Shown in pieces: positions 1 to 5,634 of a DNA stretch of 8,799 nt (positions are counted from its first letter, which is position 1; the number at the start of each line of letters is the position of its first letter). Origin of the DNA: Firmicutes bacterium CAG:884 (GTDB lineage: Bacteria > Bacillota_I > Bacilli_A > RF39 > UBA660); assembly GCA_000433875.1 (NCBI GenBank), contig HF993327.1:1-8799 (forward strand), read 5' to 3'. The notes beneath the pieces were generated by a model that did no database searches, was not told the DNA's origin, and was given only the letters and a program-made list of their open reading frames with translations. The position numbers were made by a program, and so were the translations under genes.

Positions 1-26
1 CGGTTCAAGTCCGGTCTTAGGCACCA
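1..26 (+). tRNA. 3' end of a tRNA, probably tRNA-Leu (partial)
   Basis: Only the last 26 nt are in the window. Positions 4-10 form the 7-nt T loop TTCAAGT, flanked by the T stem (CGG before it, CCGGT after it). The 3' acceptor strand CTTAGGC (16-22), discriminator A23 and an encoded CCA (24-26) follow. The missing 5' acceptor strand should therefore begin GCCTAAG. The T-arm sequence, the GCC... start implied for the acceptor and A73 resemble Bacillota tRNA-Leu. The anticodon is outside the window, so the isotype is inferred, while the tRNA call itself is firm. Confidence 0.85.
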
Positions 27-38
27 TTTATGGGAATT

Positions 39-69
39 AACTTGGACTTGTATAAGTTCAAGTTTTTTT
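39..69 (+). terminator. Intrinsic terminator after the tRNA
   Basis: CTTGGACTT (41-49) pairs with AAGTTCAAG (54-62) with one G-U pair and a 4-nt loop GTAT. The stem can extend with A39-A40 against T63-T64. It is followed directly by seven T (63-69). It should end the tRNA transcript. The right arm and T tract also lie between the -35 and -10 of the promoter for the next gene. Confidence 0.8.
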
Positions 70-77
70 GTTATAAT
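48..77 (+). promoter_or_regulatory. Sigma-A-like promoter of the 258-aa gene
   Basis: A perfect -10 TATAAT lies at 72-77. The best -35 is TTGTAT (48-53), with an 18-bp spacer, in the loop side of the tRNA terminator. The predicted start is near 84, giving a leader of about 17 nt that contains the ribosome binding site AGGAGGT (89-95). The -10 is convincing; the -35 is weak. Confidence 0.5.
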
Positions 78-100
78 TTTTGTAAATTAGGAGGTAATTT

Positions 101-877
101 ATGGATTTAGTAAATATTGTTTATCGTTATGTTAATAGGTTTATTAATAGTGAAGATTTAATTGATTTTTTAGAAAATATTGATAGTTCTAGGTTTTCTG
201 AAGAAGAAAATAAGCAGATTGATAATCTTATAAATGAAATTAAAAACGTTGTGGAAACTATACCTAATGAGTTAGATGAGGCTGAAAAGAAAAGAATTGA
301 AATGCTTGATCAGATGATTCAAACTTTTGGTAATAATTTAGATAATTGTAAGGATAGTAAGGCATATGATTTTATTAGTAAAAAATATAATAGTTTATTG
401 AGAGAAAAAGAAAAAGTTAAAGATTGTGGTCCTCGTTATGAGAAAATTTTTGATATTTTAGTTGATTTTCCGTTATATAGTAAGTATTGTATGTGTATGA
501 GTGATTATGAACTTTTAGAGTTTATAACACAATATATTTCAGTTCCTTTGCCACCAAATATTTCGCAAGAATATTTTGATGTTTTAGTAAAGCTTGCTAT
601 AGAAAAAGATGAAAGAGAATCTTTGTGGCGTTTAGCGATGAATTATAACCGTAGGGGTAAGGATTTTACAGAAATTGAAAATTATTTTCTTGATAAAAGA
701 GATGCTTATTATTTGGTTGAACTTGTTAGTGCTGTAAAGGAAGATTTAAATATAAATAGATTAATTGATAAAATTATAAATACTAATGATATTAGTTTTA
801 TTAAGAATATTGTTGATAGAACAAAAAATATGAAGGTATTTAATGATGAAGAAATGAAAAAGTTGCAAGCAGTATGA
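101..877 (+). CDS. Unrecognised all-helical protein, 258 aa
   Basis: I do not recognise a named family. The start ATG is supported by AGGAGGT (89-95), 5 nt upstream, and a -10 box just before that; the stop is TGA. The protein is soluble in character, with no signal peptide or membrane segment, very acidic and Lys/Glu/Asp/Asn-rich, and appears helical throughout. Residues about 1-110 read as long amphipathic or coiled-coil helices (many E/K, few Gly/Pro). The Pro-containing stretch VPLPPN near 147-152 separates them from a second half of short helices, roughly 155-258. That half has repeated Leu/Ile-rich pairs such as DAYYLVELVSAV and DISFIKNIVDR, which could be HEAT- or TPR-like repeats. Two Cys fall close together in YCMCM (about 129-133), too few for a clear metal site. 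It is flanked by a tRNA gene and a convergent methyltransferase, which gives no functional hint. No terminator is evident before the convergent gene at 937. Confidence 0.8.
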   Translation: MDLVNIVYRYVNRFINSEDLIDFLENIDSSRFSEEENKQIDNLINEIKNVVETIPNELDEAEKKRIEMLDQMIQTFGNNLDNCKDSKAYDFISKKYNSLLREKEKVKDCGPRYEKIFDILVDFPLYSKYCMCMSDYELLEFITQYISVPLPPNISQEYFDVLVKLAIEKDERESLWRLAMNYNRRGKDFTEIENYFLDKRDAYYLVELVSAVKEDLNINRLIDKIINTNDISFIKNIVDRTKNMKVFNDEEMKKLQAV

Positions 878-936
878 AAAATATGTGGTTTTACTTAAAA
901 GGACTGCCTAAAAAAATAATAATTTTTCAATAGCAC

Positions 937-1714
937 TTATTTTTTTAATATGTCTAAAATATGTGATGATGCTCCTAGTAATTCTTTCCTTTCACAAGTT
1001 GCTAGGTGGTATTTTATGTATAGGTCAAATTCTTCATCATCTAAATCATTGATATATTTTCTGATATAATCACTTGGTCCATCTTGCGCAAGGATTTTTA
1101 TTCTTTTTAGGTTTGCTTCTTTTTTATAATAATTTATATCTTCTAGTCTAACCATACTATAGAGATCTTCTTGTTTGGGTGTAATATGAAAGCTTTTGTC
1201 AATAAGATTTTCTTTAATACTTTCTTTAATATTTTTTTCCATAAATCCGTGTTTAATAATGGCATATTCATTCATATAGTAACTTATAAATATATAGCCG
1301 TCTTTTTTGGTTATTCTTTTTGCTTCTTTTAATGCTTTTATTTTGTTTTCGTTAGAAATTAAATGATACATAGGTCCAAATAGAAGAGTACTGTCAAAGG
1401 TATTATCTTTGAACTTACTTAAATCTAGGGCGTTTCCTAAATATGCTTTAACTTTTGATGAATTATCTTTTAAAGTCATAAGATTATGTTTGACTAATTC
1501 GATTGCTGTTACATCGTAGCCCATATTGGCTAGTTCAATAGAATATTTTCCAGTTCCAGCTCCAATATCAATGATTTTGGGGTTTTTTATTTTTTTTTAA
1601 ATATTTTAATATATATTTCATTGATGTTGTATATTCTACGATTCCGTGTCTTCTAGTTAGTCTTTTATTTTCGTTAAATTTATTATAATAATCAATTATA
1701 TTTTTTTCATTCAT
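937..1714 (-). pseudogene. Class I SAM-dependent methyltransferase, frameshifted at an A9 tract
   Basis: The coding strand starts at ATG 1714-1712, preceded 6 nt upstream by GAGGG (1725-1721). It reads 48 codons to a TGA at 1570-1568. The rest of the protein (195 codons from an internal ATG at 1524) is in another frame. Skipping one A in the A9 run (complement of T 1590-1598) joins the two into 258 aa of normal length for the family. The join restores the SAM-binding motif I, DIGAGTGKYS (residues 49-58 of the repaired protein), split by the shift. Acidic E72 in AIELV would contact the SAM ribose, and the motif LLFGPMYHL (near 108-116) is typical of a Bacillota methyltransferase family. The substrate is unknown. 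It may be a sequencing or assembly error in a homopolymer, a real pseudogene, a phase-variable gene, or one rescued by slippage. The internal ATG product would lack motif I and probably be inactive. It converges on the 101-877 gene and diverges from the YtrA-type operon. Confidence 0.8.
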
Positions 1715-1741
1715 AATTATCCCTCAAAGATATAATAAATG

Positions 1742-1770
1742 ATTATATAAAATAAATCAATAAAAATCAT
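1742..1770 (-). promoter_or_regulatory. Possible promoter of the methyltransferase
   Basis: On the minus strand a TATAAT -10 (1747-1742) lies 17 bp downstream of ATGATT (1770-1765), a poor -35. The start would be near 1735, just before the GAGGG binding site at 1725-1721. The region is extremely AT-rich, so chance matches are likely. Confidence 0.35.
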
Positions 1771-1779
1771 AAAAGTATA

Positions 1780-1808
1780 TTGACATTTTATATAATGTAT
1801 TGTATTAT
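1780..1808 (+). promoter_or_regulatory. Sigma-A promoter of the YtrA-type/ABC operon
   Basis: A perfect -35 TTGACA (1780-1785), a 17-bp spacer and the -10 TATTAT (1803-1808). Transcription would begin near 1815, at the start of the ribosome binding site AAGGAAG (1815-1821), leaving a leader of only about 14 nt. A TATAAT at 1791-1796 is too close to this -35 to be its partner. Confidence 0.7.
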
Positions 1809-1830
1809 TGTATTAAGGAAGTGATACAAT
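1796..1830 (+). promoter_or_regulatory. Candidate operator of the GntR/YtrA-type repressor
   Basis: TGTAT occurs three times (1796-1800, 1801-1805, 1809-1813), and its complement ATACA once (1824-1828). The last pair extends to an inverted repeat ATTGTAT (1807-1813) and ATACAAT (1824-1830) with a 10-bp spacer, spanning the transcription start, ribosome binding site and start codon. The upstream copies cover the -10. Position next to a gene for a GntR-type regulator is what autoregulation by that family predicts; binding itself is inferred. Confidence 0.45.
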
Positions 1831-2182
1831 GAATTTCGATAACAATACCCCGATATATATTCAGTTGGTTGAAGAACTTAAAAAGAGTATTATATCTGGT
1901 ACTTTAAAACCAAATGAAAGAATTGCTTCTGTGCGTGATCTTGCACTTATAAATAAAGTTAATCCTAATACGATGCAAAAGGCTTTAAGTGAACTTGAAA
2001 GTATGAAACTTATATATACTGAAAGGACAAATGGTAAGTTTATTACTAATGATATTAAATTAATAAATGAGTTTAAAAATAAATATGCTGATAGTTTAAC
2101 TTATAATTATGTAAAAAATATGAAAAGTTTAGGGTATAGTGAAGAGGAAATAATAAATAAAATTAGGGAAAGTGAGGAATAA
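1829..2182 (+). CDS. GntR-family transcriptional regulator, YtrA subfamily
   Basis: A 117-aa DNA-binding repressor, first gene of a three-gene operon. The N-terminal winged helix-turn-helix covers about residues 8-73. It starts with the family's typical PIYIQLVEELKKSI, continues with LKPNERIASVRDLA, and has a recognition helix around VNPNTMQKALSELE (45-58) and a wing ending in GKFIT (69-73). The short helical C-terminal tail (about 75-117), in place of the 140-170-aa ligand domain of larger GntR proteins, is the mark of the YtrA subfamily, where it serves for dimerisation. Such regulators usually repress their own operon with adjacent ABC transporter genes and respond to cell-envelope stress or antibiotics; the inducer here cannot be read. 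Translation starts from AAGGAAG (1815-1821). The next gene begins 2 nt after its stop. Confidence 0.93.
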   Translation: MNFDNNTPIYIQLVEELKKSIISGTLKPNERIASVRDLALINKVNPNTMQKALSELESMKLIYTERTNGKFITNDIKLINEFKNKYADSLTYNYVKNMKSLGYSEEEIINKIRESEE

Positions 2183-2184
2183 TA

Positions 2185-2880
2185 ATGGAATTATTAAAAG
2201 TAGAAAACTTGTCTAAGAGTTATGGTAAAAAAAAGGTTTTGAAAAATATTAGTTTTACTATTAATGAAGGAAGAATAGTTGGTTTACTTGGTAAGAATGG
2301 AACGGGAAAATCAACACTTATTAAACTTATAAATGATTTATTAACTGTTGATAGTGGGGAGATACTTGTTAATGGTAAGAAAATTGGTGTTGAAAGTAAA
2401 AAGGATATATCTTATCTTCCAGAGAGAACTTATTTAGATAAGTCAATGAAGGTTAGAGAAGTTGTACATTTTTTTGAGGAATTTTATGATAATTTTGATT
2501 CAAAAAAGGCTCACAAATTATTAAAGGATTTAGGTTTAGATGAAGAACAAAAGTTGTCTAAAATGAGTAAGGGAATGCAAGAGAAGGTTCAATTAGTATT
2601 AGTAATGAGTAGAAAGGCTAAGCTTTATATACTTGATGAACCACTTGGTGGTGTTGATCCGGCTACGAGAGATTATATACTTGATACAATTTTAACTAAT
2701 TTTAATGAGAATGCTAGTATTATAATTTCTACGCATTTGATATCAGATATAGAGAGAATACTTGATGATGTAATTTTTATTGATAATGGTAAAATTATAT
2801 TAACTAGTGAGGCTGATAAATTAAGAGAAAAAGAAAATGCCGGAATTGATGAGATATTTAGGAGGATGTTTAAATGTTAA
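2185..2880 (+). CDS. ABC transporter ATP-binding subunit
   Basis: A cytoplasmic ATPase of 231 aa, the usual length for a single ABC domain, likely powering the membrane protein encoded next to it. Walker A is GKNGTGKS (36-43). The Q-loop region is YLPE (78-81), with no Gln, as is common in the YtrB/YxlF-type group. The signature is the degenerate MSKGMQ (127-132) instead of LSGGQ. Walker B is LYILDEP (147-153) with catalytic E152, the D-loop follows at GGVDP, and the H-loop is H184 in ISTH. All residues needed for ATP hydrolysis seem present. It starts 2 nt after the regulator gene, with GTGAGGA (2172-2178) as binding site, and overlaps the permease gene by 7 nt, so the three are translated from one mRNA. 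Context suggests export or stress sensing rather than nutrient import, since no binding-protein gene is present. Substrate unknown. Confidence 0.93.
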   Translation: MELLKVENLSKSYGKKKVLKNISFTINEGRIVGLLGKNGTGKSTLIKLINDLLTVDSGEILVNGKKIGVESKKDISYLPERTYLDKSMKVREVVHFFEEFYDNFDSKKAHKLLKDLGLDEEQKLSKMSKGMQEKVQLVLVMSRKAKLYILDEPLGGVDPATRDYILDTILTNFNENASIIISTHLISDIERILDDVIFIDNGKIILTSEADKLREKENAGIDEIFRRMFKC

Positions 2881-3665
2881 AGAAATTATTAAAATATGAT
2901 TTGATTTACAAATATAAGGTTTTAATAATATTTTATGTAATATCAATAATTGTATCTATATTAACAAGGATTACAACTATGGATAATCCTTCACTTGCAA
3001 TTTTGGTTATTAATAAAATTTTATATGGAACTGTAATTGCTTTTGTTGTAAATATAATTGTAAATACACTTATGCGTTCATGGGTTAGGTTTAAGAGTAA
3101 TGTATATGGTGATGAATCATATTTAACTCATACTTTACCTGTAAAGAAAGAAACAATTTATTTATCAAAAATACTTTCTTCAATTATAACTATGCTTACT
3201 AGTATGTTAGTAATATTTATATCTTTGTTTGTAGCTTGTTATTCTAAGGATTTGTATGAATATATAAGTAGTTCTTTAGCGTATATTTCAGGAATATATG
3301 ATATTTCGATATTTGGTTTAATTGTTTTGTTTTTGACAGTTATTACTGTTGAATTATTTACTTTATTGGTATCTGGAATTACAGGTTTATTATTTGGACA
3401 TAGAAAAAATAACAACAAAATGTTGTATTCTATTTTATTTGGTTTTATAACTTATGTATGTGCACAATTAATTGTTCTTGGTTCAGTATATTTAGTTGGT
3501 TTAACTAATAAGGGTATAATGCAGATATTTAAGACTAATCAAATATTAAGTGTTGGTGTATTAAAGGAATTGTTATTTATAATTATTGTTGTTTATATTT
3601 TAGTTATAATTGGTATTAATTTAATTAATGTATTTACTTTTAAAAAAGGCGTTAATGTAGAATAA
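2874..3665 (+). CDS. ABC-2-type transporter membrane subunit
   Basis: A 263-aa integral membrane protein, the likely partner of the preceding ATPase. About six hydrophobic segments can be seen, near residues 15-32, 43-66, 100-122, 144-175, 185-207 and 231-254. Between the second and third lies YGDESYLTHTLPVKKE (about 78-93), a conserved motif of Bacillota ABC-2 membrane proteins, probably a cytoplasmic coupling helix facing the ATPase. The N terminus MLKKLLKYDL is also typical. The start at 2874 overlaps the ATPase gene by 7 nt and follows AGGAGG (2860-2865), indicating translational coupling. With only one permease gene, the complex would be a homodimer of this subunit plus two ATPases. A terminator follows at once. 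Substrate cannot be inferred; family members are linked to envelope-stress or antimicrobial resistance. Confidence 0.9.
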   Translation: MLKKLLKYDLIYKYKVLIIFYVISIIVSILTRITTMDNPSLAILVINKILYGTVIAFVVNIIVNTLMRSWVRFKSNVYGDESYLTHTLPVKKETIYLSKILSSIITMLTSMLVIFISLFVACYSKDLYEYISSSLAYISGIYDISIFGLIVLFLTVITVELFTLLVSGITGLLFGHRKNNNKMLYSILFGFITYVCAQLIVLGSVYLVGLTNKGIMQIFKTNQILSVGVLKELLFIIIVVYILVIIGINLINVFTFKKGVNVE

Positions 3666-3687
3666 GATCTTTATAGATCTTTTTTTA
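3664..3687 (+). terminator. Terminator of the YtrA-type/ABC operon
   Basis: AGATCT (3665-3670) pairs with AGATCT (3675-3680) around a TTAT loop, extended by A3664-T3681, and is followed by a T tract to 3687. The hairpin overlaps the permease stop codon and the last codons of the convergent uvsE-like gene. For the minus strand the T tract after the hairpin is poor, so it probably acts mainly rightward. Confidence 0.75.
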
Positions 3688-4567
3688 TGGTTGTTTCATC
3701 TATAAATGTATAGTTAGTTTTATATTTTAGCTCTCTTATTAATCTAAATAGGGCATCATCTTTTGCTTTGGCTTCTAACATTATATCAATATCTCTATTA
3801 ATTGATTTTATGAAACTAATGAAATCATCACTATTAATATAGTCATTATGTGCACGAAAATCTTTTTTGTTTTTGGGTGATGAAAAGTGTATTTTAGGTG
3901 TTTCATTCCAAGTGTTAAAGATGTCTTCTAAATAAAATGATAGATCGTTTTTTGTTTTATTACAATTGTGGTGATGGACATCTAGTACCATTGGTCTATT
4001 TATTTGTTTACATAAATTTAGTGTGTCTTCAACATTAAATACTTTGTCATCATTTTCTATTATTAATGATTCTTTTAGGTACTTTGGTAGTTTACTAAAA
4101 TTATTTATAAATCTTTTTATAGAGTTTCCTTTGCCGAAACTTTTACTTCCGATATGAATTACGAGATTTGGTTTTACTTTGAATGCTTTTAGTAATTTAT
4201 AATGATATTTTATTTCATCAATACTTCTTTTTACGACTTCTTTATTTGTGCTGTTTAAGATGCAGTATTCACTTAAGTGCATATCAAGTCTTCCTTTTAT
4301 TAGTTTAGATGTTTCTTTAAATTCATTTTTAAATATATTTGGGTAATCATATTCTATAATAGTCGCACACGGAATAAAGTTTGATGATAGTCTATAAAAA
4401 TGAATATTGTTTTTATTATTATAAATTAGTATTTCTTTTAATACTTCAAAGTTTTTTTTAATAATTCCTTCTAAGAGTGTATTATCTTTTAAGTAGTTTG
4501 TATAAGTAATAATATGCATATGGTCGTTAATTCCGTTACAAATACAGGCATATCCTAGTCTAATCAT
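3671..4567 (-). CDS. uvsE: UV damage endonuclease, UvsE/UVDE family (divergent)
   Basis: A 298-aa TIM-barrel endonuclease of the UVDE family, which nicks DNA 5' of UV photoproducts in an alternative excision repair route. Family marks, in order: MIRLGYAC (1-8), FYRLSSNFIP (57-66), DMHLSEY (95-101), HIG (138-140), IENDD (170-174), LDVHHH (195-200), KIHFSS (225-230) and MLEAKAKD (263-270). Putative metal ligands H97, H138, E171, D196, H199, H227 and E265, and the active-site K225, are all present. Two departures are seen. The His expected after SS-x-IP-x-A-(S/T), as in Thermus UVDE H69, is Ile70. The usual MHPxQ(Y/F) is MHLSEY, with Pro to Leu and Gln to Glu; the Tyr remains. Activity may be altered, or this is a natural subfamily. 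Translation starts at ATG 4567 after GGTGA (4577-4573). It is single, convergent with the ABC operon and divergent from the DUF3603-like gene. No LexA-like site was recognised upstream. Confidence 0.85.
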   Translation of the reverse strand: MIRLGYACICNGINDHMHIITYTNYLKDNTLLEGIIKKNFEVLKEILIYNNKNNIHFYRLSSNFIPCATIIEYDYPNIFKNEFKETSKLIKGRLDMHLSEYCILNSTNKEVVKRSIDEIKYHYKLLKAFKVKPNLVIHIGSKSFGKGNSIKRFINNFSKLPKYLKESLIIENDDKVFNVEDTLNLCKQINRPMVLDVHHHNCNKTKNDLSFYLEDIFNTWNETPKIHFSSPKNKKDFRAHNDYINSDDFISFIKSINRDIDIMLEAKAKDDALFRLIRELKYKTNYTFIDETTIKKDL

Positions 4568-4608
4568 TTAAGTCACCAAAATTATTATGTACAAAATAGA
4601 AATATTTA

Positions 4609-4680
4609 TTGATAAACAAAATAAAATTAAAGTATAGAGTATAAATATTAAGATATTGTAAATCTTAAAATATAGATAAT
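4609..4680 (+). promoter_or_regulatory. Promoter region of the DUF3603-like gene, with a palindrome
   Basis: Two promoters are possible: TTGATA (4609-4614), 18 bp, TATAGA (4633-4638); or TTAAGA (4648-4653), 17 bp, TATAGA (4671-4676), which leaves the short leader seen at other genes here. A 7-bp inverted repeat TTAAGAT (4648-4654) and ATCTTAA (4662-4668), with a 7-nt centre, covers the -35 and spacer of the second. It could be an operator or, with the first promoter, a weak leader hairpin. The segment is nearly all A and T. Confidence 0.35.
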
Positions 4681-4691
4681 GGGAGGAACAA

Positions 4692-5318
4692 ATGAATTAT
4701 ATATATGATGTACTTTTAAATTACGATAGTGTGATTTATGATCATTATGAGTGGGATTTGAATGATAATATATACCATATAAAGAAGATACCTCTTTTTA
4801 AGGTTAAATCTAGTGTAATAGATGATATTTATAATTATAATATAATAATTGGTCAGGATTTTATTTCAAAAATAAGAAATAAAACAGAGATATATTTGAA
4901 TAGAGCTTCTAAACCTATAGAATATGCTTGTATTTTTTGTAATGAGGAAAGGGTAATTGCGATTAAATTAGATAGTAAGGGTAGAATATGTAGATATTCA
5001 AAGATGCTTATATCTGAGGAGTTAGAAACGATTGAGAATGAAGAAATGATACCGTATACTGATATTGATTATGTTAAAGATAAGAAAAAAAATAGGCGTG
5101 AACTTAAGACAAAGTTAGAGCTTAAAAAGACTGAGTATTTGAAATCTAAATTAAAGAGCAGTTCTAAGGAAGAACTTGAGTATTTATATTATGAGTTATA
5201 TAATGAGAAACCTAAAGATGTTGATGTTAAAATGAGGCTTGAAAAAGAATTGAAGGAATGGACTGATAGGTCAGGTAAGATGTTCGAGTTTTTTACATTG
5301 ATTGCTAGTATGAAATAA
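4692..5318 (+). CDS. DUF3603-like protein of unknown function, 208 aa
   Basis: The N terminus (MNYIYDVLLNYDS...DHYEWDLND, then KKIPLFKVKS at 31-40) resembles the DUF3603 family of Bacilli, which begins with a YLYDVWVNWF-type strand followed by HEW and a (V/I)PLLKV strand. Residues about 75-105 form a beta-rich segment (YACIFCNEERVIAIKLD) that in the family is a predicted sensor-like fold. From about 125 on, the protein is a charged, Lys/Glu-rich helix or coiled coil. ELEYLYYELYNEKPKD (161-176) matches the family's LYYEWF-type motif. No signal peptide or membrane segment is seen, so it should be cytoplasmic. No function is known for the family. The start is fixed by GGGAGGA (4681-4687), and a terminator directly follows the TAA stop, so it is probably transcribed alone. 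The family call is from memory of the motif pattern and moderately sure. Confidence 0.7.
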   Translation: MNYIYDVLLNYDSVIYDHYEWDLNDNIYHIKKIPLFKVKSSVIDDIYNYNIIIGQDFISKIRNKTEIYLNRASKPIEYACIFCNEERVIAIKLDSKGRICRYSKMLISEELETIENEEMIPYTDIDYVKDKKKNRRELKTKLELKKTEYLKSKLKSSSKEELEYLYYELYNEKPKDVDVKMRLEKELKEWTDRSGKMFEFFTLIASMK

Positions 5319-5341
5319 TCAAATAGAAATATTTGATTTTT
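5317..5341 (+). terminator. Terminator of the DUF3603-like gene
   Basis: ATCAAATA (5318-5325) and TATTTGAT (5330-5337) form a perfect 8-bp stem with a GAAA tetraloop, extended by A5317-T5338. Four to five T follow (5337-5341). The stem is AT-rich but uninterrupted, and starts within the stop codon. Confidence 0.7.
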
Positions 5342-5365
5342 CGAAGATTAAGTGAATAAACATAC

Positions 5366-5393
5366 TTGACAAATATTTTAAATGTTATATAAT
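5366..5393 (+). promoter_or_regulatory. Promoter of the T-box/asnS transcript
   Basis: Perfect TTGACA (5366-5371) and TATAAT (5388-5393) with a 16-bp spacer. Transcription should start near 5400, just before the T-box stem I. This is the strongest promoter match in the window. Confidence 0.85.
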
Positions 5394-5400
5394 TAAATCA

Positions 5401-5615
5401 TCGATTATGAAGTGAGGAGTAATATTTATTACTGGTTAAAGAGAGCTAGGAATGGTGGGAACTAGCACTAAGTGAAATATGAATAACAACACTGAATCCC
5501 CTTTTTGAAAATAGTAGGAAAGGGCGGGTAAATCCGTTATAGTAAATGAGATATCAGTTAATGATAAGAAGAGTGGTACCGCGGTAATACGCCTCTTTAA
5601 TCATTAACTTTTTTT
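5401..5615 (+). promoter_or_regulatory. T-box leader riboswitch controlling asnS
   Basis: A tRNA-sensing leader that allows read-through into asnS when tRNA-Asn is uncharged. Stem I base: AGTG (5411-5414) with CACT (5490-5493). The loop-E pair AGTA (5418-5421) and GAA (5481-5483) borders a helix ATATTT (5422-5427) with AAATAT (5475-5480). The specifier is most likely AAC at 5485-5487, followed by A5488; a second AAC sits at 5488-5490. Apical stem: GCTAG (5445-5449) with CTAGC (5462-5466), its loop holding GGTGGGAA. Stem II uses CCCTTT (5499-5504) with AAAGGG (5519-5524). The T-box AAGAAGAGTGGTACCGCGG runs from 5567. The antiterminator pairs AGAG (5570-5573) with CTCT and GCG (5581-5583) with CGC, leaving a 7-nt bulge TGGTACC (5574-5580) that binds the tRNA acceptor end. 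The bulge variable base is T, complementary to an A discriminator. Confidence 0.93.
5556..5615 (+). terminator. T-box regulatory terminator
   Basis: AGTTAATGAT (5556-5565) pairs perfectly with ATCATTAACT (5600-5609), and the helix continues through AAGAAGAG with CTCTTTA (bulged). Seven T end it (5609-5615). The 3' arm of this hairpin includes CTCT, which the competing antiterminator uses, so the two forms exclude each other. The asnS binding site follows 6 nt after the T tract. Confidence 0.9.
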
Positions 5616-5634
5616 GTTAAAGGAGGAATAGAAA

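Noticed and set aside
912..927. AT-only hairpin between the convergent genes as a bidirectional terminator
   Set aside because: AAAAAT and ATTTTT can pair with a 4-nt loop, but there is no GC pair and only a short T tract; chance is likely in such AT-rich DNA.
1590..1598. A9 tract as a programmed -1 ribosomal frameshift site
   Set aside because: A -1 shift leads to the wrong frame; the methyltransferase frame is restored only by skipping one base, so the usual slippery-site mechanism does not apply.
1791..1796. TATAAT as the -10 partner of TTGACA at 1780
   Set aside because: The spacer would be only 5 bp; TATTAT at 1803-1808 gives the correct 17 bp.
4609..4691. LexA or other SOS box for the uvsE-like gene
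   Set aside because: No GAAC-N4-GTTC-type site could be found in the region upstream of uvsE; only AT-rich promoter-like elements are present.
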